Shown: positions 13,793-20,989 of the stretch, piece by piece
Position numbering within the stretch: position 1 is the first letter of the stretch
Layout of the letters: each line of letters starts with the position of its first letter
Virus record (IMG/VR): IMGVR_UViG_3300035156_000075
Location: 1-43,878 of that record
Reading direction: 5' to 3' (one strand)
Length of the DNA: 43,878 nucleotides
Source: a virus
Notes under the pieces: generated by a model
What the model was told of the DNA's origin: nothing
The model's input: only the letters and a program-made list of their open reading frames with translations
Databases searched by the model: none
Made by a program: the position numbers and the translations under genes

Positions 13793-14773
13793 ATGCAGAT
13801 CACCAACGTAAACGATGTGTCGCTCGCCTTGGCGGTTTGGATGGTGAATGATGATTACGATCATATCAACGAGCCGAACTACATCTCAGCCACGGCTCTG
13901 ATGAAGCCGCTCCGTCATATCATCCTTGGCGCCCGTGTCGTCCGCAGCGGCATGTCGATGGATGTCGAGGGCTTCGCTGCACGCGCACTCGGGCACTCCA
14001 TCCACGACAGCATCGAGAAAGCCTGGACCAAGGGCTACGACAAGAACCTCCGGCTCTTGGGCTACCCCCAAGATGTCATCGACCGCATCCGCATCAACCC
14101 GACCGATGACGAGGTGCGAGCCAGCAACTCCATCATCCCGATCTATCTCGAGCAACGCGCCTTCCGTGAGCACATGGGCTACACGATTGGCGGTAAGTTC
14201 GACATGGTGACCGAGGGTGTCGTCCAGGATGCCAAGAGCACCAGTGCCTATACCTGGCTCATGGGTGGCAAGGACGACGACTACAAATTGCAGATGAGCC
14301 TCTACCGATGGCTCGATGCGGCACGTCCCTTGCGTCGCATCACCGAAGACTTCGGTCGTATCAATTTCATCTTTACCGACTGGCAGAAGAGCCAGGCGAA
14401 ATCCAATCCCAAGTACCCGCAGAAGCGGGTCGAGTATCGTGAGATCCCCCTGATGTCTCTGCGTGAGACGGAGGAATGGGTCACGCATAAGCTGAACCAG
14501 ATCGCCAAGAACCAGACTGCAGCAGAGCCTTCGCTCCCATACTGCACGGACGAAGAGCTTTGGCGCAGCGATCCCCAGTACAAGTATTACTCCGACGCAA
14601 GCAAGACCACAGGACGCTCCACCCGTAACTTCGACACAGCCCAGGATGCCAACACATTCATGGCTGAGAAGGGTAAGGGCGCAGTCGTCACTGTTCCAGG
14701 AAGCCCGAAGCGGTGCGGGTACTGCGAGGCGTATGCTCTGTGCAGTCAGAAAGACCAGTGGGTGACGCCATGA
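13793..14773 (+). CDS. PD-(D/E)XK nuclease with a four-Cys cluster (RecB/Cas4-type)
   Basis: The 326-residue product has the nuclease core GGKFDM...QDAKST (D137, D146, K148), with a following KDDDYKLQMSLYRW helix as in RecB-type exonucleases. Four Cys are arranged as one near the middle (C251 in PYCTDEELW) and three near the C-terminus (C308, C311, C317 in RCGYCEAYALC). That spacing resembles the Fe-S-binding pattern of AddB- and Cas4-type nucleases, so an iron-sulphur cluster is plausible. It is probably a recombination or end-processing exonuclease. It overlaps the inserted HNH gene by four bases. Confidence 0.8.
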   Translation: MQITNVNDVSLALAVWMVNDDYDHINEPNYISATALMKPLRHIILGARVVRSGMSMDVEGFAARALGHSIHDSIEKAWTKGYDKNLRLLGYPQDVIDRIRINPTDDEVRASNSIIPIYLEQRAFREHMGYTIGGKFDMVTEGVVQDAKSTSAYTWLMGGKDDDYKLQMSLYRWLDAARPLRRITEDFGRINFIFTDWQKSQAKSNPKYPQKRVEYREIPLMSLRETEEWVTHKLNQIAKNQTAAEPSLPYCTDEELWRSDPQYKYYSDASKTTGRSTRNFDTAQDANTFMAEKGKGAVVTVPGSPKRCGYCEAYALCSQKDQWVTP

Positions 14774-15294
14774 TCAGTTTAGTAAAGCTAAGTGACTACC
14801 GGCATCTGCGAGAGATCTTTAACTACGATCCCGTCACTGGTGTGCTCACTTACGCCAAAGACATGCCCCGTAGAGGCAAAGTTGGTGACGTATGCGGCGG
14901 TGTAAATAGCCGAGGTTATCGTCGAGTTAGTGTGCGGGGCGTCAGCTGCCCGGCACACGTCGTCATCTGGTTATGGATGACTGGTTCGCTCCCTAAGGAA
15001 GACATCGACCATATCGACGGAAACAGGTCGAACAATTCCTGGGACAATTTGCGCTCAGCCTCTCGCTCTCAGAACCTCATGAACCAGGGGGTTAAGTTCA
15101 ATAACACCTCTGGTTTCAAAGGCGTTTGCTCGAGGGGCAATAGCCATTCAGTACGATTTCGGATCAACGGCAAAGTCGTCCACATAGGTTCTTTCAACAC
15201 TGCTGAAGAAGCGGCCTCGGTTTATGATCAGGAAGTTGTCAAACATCAGGGCGTCTTCGCAAAAACAAACAGGAGCTTAGGTTTGATTCCATGA
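14770..15294 (+). CDS. HNH-AP2 homing endonuclease, free-standing
   Basis: ATG 14770 overlaps the nuclease stop (ATGA); an in-frame GTG at 14713 lies inside the nuclease gene. The 174-residue protein has an N-terminal ACGG-like segment, an HNH core (HIDGNRSNNSWDNLRSAS, about residues 78-98) and a C-terminal AP2 DNA-binding domain (SGFKGVCSRGNSHSVRFRIN, then VHIGSFNTAEEAASVYDQ). Its stop overlaps the primase start by four bases, so it sits neatly between two replication genes. It is related in architecture to the intron-borne ORF at 1-354. The gene is somewhat AT-richer than its neighbours. No intron core is visible around it. Confidence 0.85.
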   Translation: MISLVKLSDYRHLREIFNYDPVTGVLTYAKDMPRRGKVGDVCGGVNSRGYRRVSVRGVSCPAHVVIWLWMTGSLPKEDIDHIDGNRSNNSWDNLRSASRSQNLMNQGVKFNNTSGFKGVCSRGNSHSVRFRINGKVVHIGSFNTAEEAASVYDQEVVKHQGVFAKTNRSLGLIP

Positions 15295-17486
15295 TTGATC
15301 TTAGCGGTATTGTTCACCATCCGGCTGTTGAAGAGAACGTTGACATCATCTGCGCGAAGACCCGTCGAGCCGATCGTGGATTCTTTCGCGTGGAGATGGC
15401 TTACTTCCTCTGCAAGATGGCATCCTCCATGGGTGCCACCGTCGTTTTCAAAAATGACGATGAGATCCCCGTCAATGCCTATGTCTTTGCCCTGGCCACC
15501 TCTGGCTACGGCAAGGGTCATAGCATCAACATCGTCGAGGGAAGCCTGATCAACGGATTCAAGAAGCGGTTCACGCAGGACACTCTGCCTGCTCTGGCAG
15601 ATCGCAATTTCTGGATCATCGCCAACGACCGGGCCATCTGCAACAACACGAACCAGCAAGAAGAGTACGACAAGGTTGTCAAGGAGTACCGAGCTGCTGG
15701 CTCGTATCTCTTCACCTTCGACGAGGCGACGGTTCCTGCGGTCAAGCAGCTTCGCAAGAAGCTCATCATGGCCAGCGTGGGCGCCTTGAACTTCCAGGTC
15801 GATGAGATCGGCAGCAACCTAGACAAGTCCATGGAGATGCTGACGCTCTATCTCGAGCTCTACGACCAGGGTCTGGTCAAGGAGAAGCTCACCAAGAACA
15901 ACGTCGATAACCAGCGTGGTGAGGATCTCGACGGCAAGACCCCGGCGAACATGATGGCCTTCGGTACCCCAGCCAAGGTGTTCGATGGATCCAAGACGGA
16001 GGAGCTGTTCAACTCCCTCCTGCAGACCGGCTATGCCAGGCGCTCCCTCTTTGCCTATGGCAACAAGGTCGATGAGATCAACGAGGATGCTGATCCGGCC
16101 GAGGTCTATCACGCCTCCATGGATCAATCGAACAACGTCGCCATGCTCAAGTGGGGCATGATCTTCGAGAACCTCGCAGATCCTGCTCGCTTCAATTGGA
16201 AGATGGTTGTCGAGGACGAGGTTGGCATTGCTCTCACGGCCTATCGCATGAAGTGCGAGAAGCAGGGTGCCAGGTTCAAGGAGACGATCGAGACTGAGGC
16301 CATCCTCAAGGCCGAACTCGAGCATCGCCATGGCAAGGTCATCAAGGTGGCTGGAGCCTACGCCTTCGTGGATGGATCCAGTGAGATCGAACTGGACCAT
16401 CTCATGCAGGCCATCTTGCTGGTCGAAGAGTCTGGCAAGGCTTTCGAGCAGATCATGCACCGGGACAAGGTTCACGTTCGCCTTGGCAAGTATCTCGCTG
16501 ACGCTAATACGGACCTGACCGAGCATGACCTGATCGACAATCTTTCGTACTACCCCAAGGCGCAGCACGTCCGCAGGGACATGATGACCCTAGCGACGGC
16601 ATGGGGCTACACGAACAACGTCATCATTAAGAAGTCCTTCCGCGATGGTGTGGAGTTCTTCCGTGGTGAGACCCTGCAGGCCACGGACCTAGAGAAGCTC
16701 AGGCTCTCCTACTCCGGTGAATGGGCCTACAACTTCAGTCCCATCGAAGCTCCGTTCGAGCAGCTGCATGAACTGGCTCAGGAGCCTGACATGCACTGGG
16801 CCAATCACACATTCAAGGATGGGCATCGTTCTGACGACAATGCCATTGCCGGCTTCAACATGGTCGTGATCGACGCGGATGGGTCCATCCCACTCCTCGC
16901 CTGTCATGAGATCATGAAGGAGTACAAGTTCTTCACCTACACCACCAAGCGTCATCAGACGGTGGAGCAGACCAACAACGGCCCCATCCAGCATGGGGAT
17001 CGGTTCAGGCTGGTTCTGCCTATGAACTACACGCTCGAGCTCGATGGGGACGACTACAAGGAGTTCATGAACAGTGTCATGGACTGGCTCCCCTTTCCTT
17101 CGGACAGGAACGCTAATCAGCGATCCAAGAAGTGGGAGACCAACGAGCACACCCTCTACCACTACAACCTCGAGGGCCAGCTGCTGGACGCGCTTCCCTT
17201 CATCCCGAAGACGAAGCGAAACGAGCAGTGGAAGGAGGGTCTCAAGAAGGTCGAGAGTCTCGACAATCTTGAGCGTTGGTTTGCCCAGCGCATGGTCGAG
17301 GGCGGACGGAACAATCACATGATCCGGTTCGCACTGACGCTCCTGGATGCCGGTATGGGCTTCACGGACATCAGCCTCGCCGTACACAGCTTCAATCGTA
17401 AGCTGAGTAATCCCCTCGACATGGATGAGGTCGATAACACCGTCATGGTGACGGTGGCCAAGCGTCTCGAGAAGCTGGCGGCCTAA
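15291..17486 (+). CDS. Primase, N4 gp43-like
   Basis: The 731-residue product is in the place of the N4 primase (gp43) and has its two-part layout. An N-terminal P-loop domain carries SGYGKGHS (71-78, K75), with a downstream YLFTFDEAT Walker-B-like strand. A C-terminal primase-like domain (AEP type) has IDADG (D528, D530) followed by GDRFRLVLPM near 570-580. It would synthesise primers for the phage polymerase and perhaps act with the ATPase gene downstream. The start at 15291 overlaps the HNH stop (ATGA). Confidence 0.8.
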   Translation: MIDLSGIVHHPAVEENVDIICAKTRRADRGFFRVEMAYFLCKMASSMGATVVFKNDDEIPVNAYVFALATSGYGKGHSINIVEGSLINGFKKRFTQDTLPALADRNFWIIANDRAICNNTNQQEEYDKVVKEYRAAGSYLFTFDEATVPAVKQLRKKLIMASVGALNFQVDEIGSNLDKSMEMLTLYLELYDQGLVKEKLTKNNVDNQRGEDLDGKTPANMMAFGTPAKVFDGSKTEELFNSLLQTGYARRSLFAYGNKVDEINEDADPAEVYHASMDQSNNVAMLKWGMIFENLADPARFNWKMVVEDEVGIALTAYRMKCEKQGARFKETIETEAILKAELEHRHGKVIKVAGAYAFVDGSSEIELDHLMQAILLVEESGKAFEQIMHRDKVHVRLGKYLADANTDLTEHDLIDNLSYYPKAQHVRRDMMTLATAWGYTNNVIIKKSFRDGVEFFRGETLQATDLEKLRLSYSGEWAYNFSPIEAPFEQLHELAQEPDMHWANHTFKDGHRSDDNAIAGFNMVVIDADGSIPLLACHEIMKEYKFFTYTTKRHQTVEQTNNGPIQHGDRFRLVLPMNYTLELDGDDYKEFMNSVMDWLPFPSDRNANQRSKKWETNEHTLYHYNLEGQLLDALPFIPKTKRNEQWKEGLKKVESLDNLERWFAQRMVEGGRNNHMIRFALTLLDAGMGFTDISLAVHSFNRKLSNPLDMDEVDNTVMVTVAKRLEKLAA

Positions 17487-17495
17487 CTCGTATAA

Positions 17496-17519
17496 GACCC
17501 TGATCCTGTTTCTTGGGTC
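17496..17519 (+). promoter_or_regulatory. Paired hairpin element, copy 2
   Basis: GACCC (17496-17500) pairs with GGGTC (17515-17519) around TGATCCTGTTTCTT, a 14-base loop identical in length to that of copy 1 at 13219-13242 and identical at 10 of 14 positions. Pairs differ in a way that keeps the helix (C-G here for T-G in copy 1). It lies between the primase stop and the ATPase start. Confidence 0.55.
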
Positions 17520-17551
17520 GGGGTCTCCTCGCACCACAAGGAGAACAAACC

Positions 17552-18316
17552 GTGTCCAGCGACACACCCGAGCCAGTAGCATCGAACGACCAGCTAGTCC
17601 TGATCACCGGGGAGAGCGGCACCGGCAAGTCCGCATCACTGCAGCATATCCCCAACAAAGAACGCTGGATCTATCTCAACTGCGAGGCAGGTAAGCGTCC
17701 TCCCTTCCGAGCCAGCTGGCATGGTGGTGAGGCACGAGGCACCGTCATCACTGATCCATACCAGGTGTACGAGGCATTCGATTACGGGACCGACAATCCC
17801 GACATCGACGGCATTGTCATCGACACCTGTACCTTCCTCATGGAGATGTTTGAGAGCGTTTACATCATCGGGTCTTCGGACACGATGAAGGGCTGGGCCA
17901 GCTATGCTCAGTTCTGGAAGAACCTCATGCAGCTCAAGGTGGCGAGCTTCGGCAAGCCTGTGATCATTCTGGGTCACACCCGTGCCGAGCTCGATGAGGC
18001 TGCTGGTGTCATGCGCGTTCAGGTGCCCGTTAAGGGCTCTCTGAAGAACAACGGGCTGGAAAGTTATTTCAGTACGGTGGTGTCTACCAAGCGCATTGAG
18101 ACCAAGAACCTCAAGGACGCTGACACCAACCTCCTTCATATCTCGGAGGAGGAACAGGATCTTGGCTTTAAACACGTCTTCCAAACCCGTGTGACGAAAG
18201 CTACGGTCGGCGAACGTATTCGCTCCCCTATGGGGCTGTTCAGCAAGAACCAGACCTACACGGACAATGACGCCAACCTGCTGCTGAACCACCTACGAGC
18301 ATTCTACGGGAACTGA
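17552..18316 (+). CDS. RecA-like P-loop ATPase, N4 gp44-like
   Basis: GTG 17552 has AAGGAGAACAAACC upstream. The longer frame from 17513 would run through the RBS. The 254-residue protein has Walker A GESGTGKS (20-27, K26), a Walker-B-like GIVIDTCTFLMEM strand near residue 90 and a VIILGHTRAELDE strand thereafter. This follows the arrangement of N4 gp44-like ATPases, located between primase and SSB. It may load or drive a replication or recombination protein. The exact role is not established. Confidence 0.8.
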   Translation: MSSDTPEPVASNDQLVLITGESGTGKSASLQHIPNKERWIYLNCEAGKRPPFRASWHGGEARGTVITDPYQVYEAFDYGTDNPDIDGIVIDTCTFLMEMFESVYIIGSSDTMKGWASYAQFWKNLMQLKVASFGKPVIILGHTRAELDEAAGVMRVQVPVKGSLKNNGLESYFSTVVSTKRIETKNLKDADTNLLHISEEEQDLGFKHVFQTRVTKATVGERIRSPMGLFSKNQTYTDNDANLLLNHLRAFYGN

Positions 18317-18372
18317 CTTCCCTGGTTCCCGATTCACCAACAACTAAACACACATAAAGAGAGAGCACGATC

Positions 18373-19158
18373 ATGGGTATTTTCACCAAGATCACGAAGA
18401 CCGGTCTCGAAGAGACCAATGACCGTCTGGGCGGTTATGCCCCGGTCAAGACCGATATCTACACGGGTCCGATCAAGCAGGCCTATTGCGGCAAGTCCAA
18501 GGGCGGCGCCGAGAACATCACGCTGATCATCGACCACGGTGGTCGTGAGTACCGTGAGACGATCTACTACACCAACAAGCAGGGTGAGAACTTCTTCATC
18601 GACAAGAATGACAAGAACAGGAAGGTCCCTCTTCCTGGCTTCGTCATCCTGGACGAGATCTGCATGGTGACCACTGGTTCGGATCTCGCGGCTCAGGAAG
18701 AGCATGTCGAGGAGAAGATGGTGAAGGTGTACGACGCCGACGCCAAGAAGGAACTGCCGAAGTCGGTTCCCGTCATCACCTCGCTGATCGGTCAGGTCGT
18801 CTCGCTGGGTATCGGTGAGCTCCTCGAGAACAAGAACGAGAAGCAGGGCGACGAGTTCGTGCCGATCGCCGAGACCCGCGTGTCCAACGTCATCGAGAAG
18901 GTGTTTCACACCGAGACCAAGATGACGGTTCCCGAGGCTCGTCAGGGCCTCGAGAAGGGCGTGTTCTGGGACGCCTGGGTCGAGCGCAACAAGGGCCTGG
19001 TCCGTGACAAGCGGAAGATCAAGGACGGTGCTGCTGGGGCTCCTGGTGGCGGTCTGCTGGGTCGTCCTGGTGGACGTGCTCTTGCTGGCCCGCCGACTGC
19101 TGGCTCAGCCCAGTCGGCTCCGAAGAAGTCTCTCTTCGGCGCCAAGAACGCAGCCTGA
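18373..19158 (+). CDS. ssb: Single-stranded DNA-binding protein, N4 gp45-like
   Basis: The 261-residue product is at the N4 SSB position and has its features: an N-terminal OB-type region (residues 1-110, GPIKQAYCGKSKGGAENITL), a charged middle, and a Gly/Pro-rich linker (GAAGAPGGGLLGRPGGRALAG) leading to a short C-terminal tail with basic and aromatic residues (APKKSLFGAKNAA). In N4, SSB is needed for replication and recombination and activates host sigma70 RNA polymerase at late promoters through its C-terminus. The start has AGAGAGAGCACG upstream. The same tail (APKSLFKG) occurs in the product of the gene at 19728. Confidence 0.85.
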   Translation: MGIFTKITKTGLEETNDRLGGYAPVKTDIYTGPIKQAYCGKSKGGAENITLIIDHGGREYRETIYYTNKQGENFFIDKNDKNRKVPLPGFVILDEICMVTTGSDLAAQEEHVEEKMVKVYDADAKKELPKSVPVITSLIGQVVSLGIGELLENKNEKQGDEFVPIAETRVSNVIEKVFHTETKMTVPEARQGLEKGVFWDAWVERNKGLVRDKRKIKDGAAGAPGGGLLGRPGGRALAGPPTAGSAQSAPKKSLFGAKNAA

Positions 19159-19166
19159 GCTGAACC

Positions 19167-19715
19167 ATGAAGCTCGCCGTAGCTGGATTTGACCCAAGTT
19201 TAACGAGCTGGGGCATTGCTGAAGGCGAGCTCGATCTGGAGACAGGGTGCTTAGACGCATCCTGTCTCCTGGTCATGGAGCCAATAAAGTCAAAGTCCAA
19301 GCAAGTCCGACAGAACTCCACAGACCTTGCGGTGTCTGAACAGCTTGCTAAGGCTGCCCTGGCTGCGGGTCGTAGAGCCAAGGTGATATTTGTCGAAGTA
19401 CCTGTTGGTTCGCAATCTGCCAGAGCCATGGCCTCTTATGGGATATGCGTAGGGATCCTCGGAGCTCTTCGGGCAGAAGGGATCCAAATCATCGAAGTGA
19501 CCGCAACCGAGGTCAAACTCGCGTTGACTGGCAACAAGAACGCCACCAAGGAGCAGATGATCGCAAGTGCGGTCGCTCTCTATCCGGAAGCGGATTTTCC
19601 CAATGTCAGGGGTCGTATTACTGCCAAGGCTGAGCATGTTGCCGATGCCCTGGGTGCCATACACGCAGGCGTAAACACGCCCGTGTTCCAGAATCTCATG
19701 AGACTTTACAACTAA
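19167..19715 (+). CDS. RuvC-like Holliday junction resolvase
   Basis: The 182-residue product fits the RuvC fold: an RNase H strand with GFDPSLTSWG (D9), a second acidic residue in VIFVEVP (E77), and C-terminal HVADALGAIHAG (H157, D160). These correspond to the metal ligands of RuvC-type nucleases. It would resolve branched DNA made during replication and packaging. The start (GAACCATG) is nine bases after the SSB stop. Confidence 0.8.
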   Translation: MKLAVAGFDPSLTSWGIAEGELDLETGCLDASCLLVMEPIKSKSKQVRQNSTDLAVSEQLAKAALAAGRRAKVIFVEVPVGSQSARAMASYGICVGILGALRAEGIQIIEVTATEVKLALTGNKNATKEQMIASAVALYPEADFPNVRGRITAKAEHVADALGAIHAGVNTPVFQNLMRLYN

Positions 19716-19727
19716 AGGAGACACTAT

Positions 19728-20252
19728 ATGCGAGTTACACTAATCCAGTCCGAGATCGAGACTGGTATCAAGATGTACCTGAACTCGATCCTGAACATCC
19801 AGCCGGGTACACGCATCGAGATCGAGATGGCCGCTACTCGGGGCAATACCGGCTTCACTGCTACGGTGGACATCACCCTTGGTTCTGTGATCACAGTCGC
19901 GGATCTTCAGGCGGCTCAGATTGCGGATATGATGCAGCCTCTGTCAGATCCGACACCGCCCCCTGTTCAGCCTAGTCCTCCCGCACCGCTGCCCAGTGTG
20001 TTCGGTAAGCGTAACTTCGTTCGTCCGCCGTTTGAGAACGTTGCGACGAAGGAGACCACTTACGTGGATCCCGAGATCCAGGAAGAGACTGCTCCCCCGA
20101 ACGAGGAGCCAGTAGAGCCGGTTGCCGCTCCCACTGGCCTGACCGTCGTCGGTGGGCAGGAGTCCGATCCCCCGGCCGAGCATGTCCCCGAGGTTAAGGA
20201 CACCAGCAGCGCACCGAAGTCCCTGTTCAAGGGTCTGCGTAAGCCCAGCTGA
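19728..20252 (+). CDS. Pro-rich acidic protein with SSB-like C-terminal tail (174 aa)
   Basis: ATG 19728 has AAAGGAGACACTAT upstream. Residues 1-60 form a soluble domain (RVTLIQSEIETGIKMYLNSI, then IEIEMAATRGNTGFTATVDI). Residues 65-160 are Pro/Glu-rich and probably disordered. The last residues (SAPKSLFKGLRKPS) closely match the C-terminus of the SSB upstream. Such a tail could bind the same partner as SSB, or this protein may modulate SSB interactions. The N-terminal domain occurs in other phages as far as I recall, without known function. Confidence 0.65.
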   Translation: MRVTLIQSEIETGIKMYLNSILNIQPGTRIEIEMAATRGNTGFTATVDITLGSVITVADLQAAQIADMMQPLSDPTPPPVQPSPPAPLPSVFGKRNFVRPPFENVATKETTYVDPEIQEETAPPNEEPVEPVAAPTGLTVVGGQESDPPAEHVPEVKDTSSAPKSLFKGLRKPS

Positions 20253-20425
20253 TGACTGGAACCGGGATCCTCATCATGGGGGTCCTGGTTCTGGCCGCCG
20301 TGCTGGTCATCACGGCGGCCATCATAGCCATGGCTCCCTACCTGGCCATTATCATCGTGCTCCTGGGTCTCGCCTGGTACTTCATGCGAGGTACTGAGCC
20401 AGGTCCACCGATGGACACCAGCTGA
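20252..20425 (+). CDS. Small two-span membrane protein (57 aa)
   Basis: The start overlaps the previous stop (TGATG at 20250-20254). The 57 residues contain about 40 hydrophobic positions that read as two helices (GILIMGVLVLAAVLVITAAII and PYLAIIIVLLGLAWYFM) separated at MAP, with a polar tail (RGTEPGPPMDTS). The product would sit in the host inner membrane. The size and topology allow a holin or an accessory protein, but no lysis genes are adjacent. Confidence 0.6.
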   Translation: MTGTGILIMGVLVLAAVLVITAAIIAMAPYLAIIIVLLGLAWYFMRGTEPGPPMDTS

Positions 20426-20437
20426 CCGAACACTTAC

Positions 20438-20461
20438 TCCCCGGAGAGAGATCTCCGGGGA
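20438..20461 (+). terminator. Hairpin terminator after the replication block
   Basis: TCCCCGGAGA (20438-20447) pairs perfectly with TCTCCGGGGA (20452-20461) around GAGA. It follows the last gene of the replication block and precedes the lipoprotein gene at 20478. No U-tract follows, so efficiency is uncertain. Confidence 0.55.
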
Positions 20462-20477
20462 ATCGTAGAGAACAACC

Positions 20478-20753
20478 ATGATCAAACACACACTTGCATT
20501 AATTATAGCGGTCACTCTTGCTGGATGCTCGTCCGGTCAGGGCTTGAGCAATATCCATATGGGTATGACCAAGCAACAGGTGATCGAATCCCTCGGTACA
20601 CCTACCTCAGTCCATGCACAGGGCGGGGCAGAGGTCCTCGAATACAGACTCTACGCTGGGTTCACTTCCAATCCCTGGTATCAGACTTACCTTGTAGGAT
20701 TGGTTAACAACAAAGTAGTCCGATATGGTCAGCCCTCCGGTTCTCGGAGCTGA
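20478..20753 (+). CDS. BamE/SmpA-OmlA-like lipoprotein (91 aa)
   Basis: A signal peptide with lipobox LAGC (Cys17) predicts a membrane-anchored lipoprotein. The mature part has the BamE/OmlA-family pattern: MGMTKQQVIESLGTPTSV, a hydrophobic strand (VLEYRLYAGF) and YLVGLVNNKVVRYGQP. In host cells this fold helps outer-membrane assembly. In a phage it may exclude superinfecting phages or alter the envelope, by analogy with phage-borne lipoproteins. Part of the gene (20500-20540) is AT-richer than its neighbours. It is the last plus-strand gene before the convergent late genes. Confidence 0.75.
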   Translation: MIKHTLALIIAVTLAGCSSGQGLSNIHMGMTKQQVIESLGTPTSVHAQGGAEVLEYRLYAGFTSNPWYQTYLVGLVNNKVVRYGQPSGSRS

Positions 20754-20815
20754 CAGAGCTTCTATGCAGCCTGACTGACAATGAAAGGTTCCTGGTTCCC
20801 CCAAGCTACCAGATA

Positions 20816-20947
20816 TCATTTGTGCAGGTGCGTAGTTGGGCGGCCAGAGCGTGGTGCTCTGGCTGCCTTTCCTTTGAACTGGCTAGGACCCAAGCCAGTG
20901 AGTACGGGCGTCATGTCGAGAGGTGGCAGCGGGATGGGAACCCCCAT
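20816..20947 (-). CDS. Possible small late protein downstream of vRNAP (43 aa)
   Basis: On the minus strand the frame that follows the vRNAP stop codon (20990-20992) stays open for 57 codons to a TGA at 20816. An ATG at 20947 would start a 43-residue peptide with a Pro-rich front (MGVPIPLPPLDMTPVLTGLG) and a basic tail (KGKAARAPRSGRPTTHLHK). No strong Shine-Dalgarno is visible and the region also holds the convergent terminator, so this is only a candidate. Confidence 0.25.
   Translation of the reverse strand: MGVPIPLPPLDMTPVLTGLGPSQFKGKAARAPRSGRPTTHLHK
20839..20867 (+). terminator. Terminator at the convergent junction
   Basis: GGCGGCCAGAGC (20839-20850) pairs with GCTCTGGCTGCC (20856-20867), 12 pairs with one G-T, around GTGGT. 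TTTCCTTT follows, so this suits termination of rightward transcripts. A smaller hairpin (ACTGGCT 20878-20884 with AGCCAGT 20893-20899) follows. Confidence 0.7.
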
Positions 20948-20989
20948 GCCACACTTGCTCTCAAAGTCGGTGGACGGCCCGTACAATCC

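Noticed and set aside
20389-20753. Lysis cassette made of the two-span membrane protein and the lipoprotein
   Set aside because: No endolysin or outer spanin-like Pro-rich lipoprotein adjoins; the lipoprotein has BamE-like features instead.
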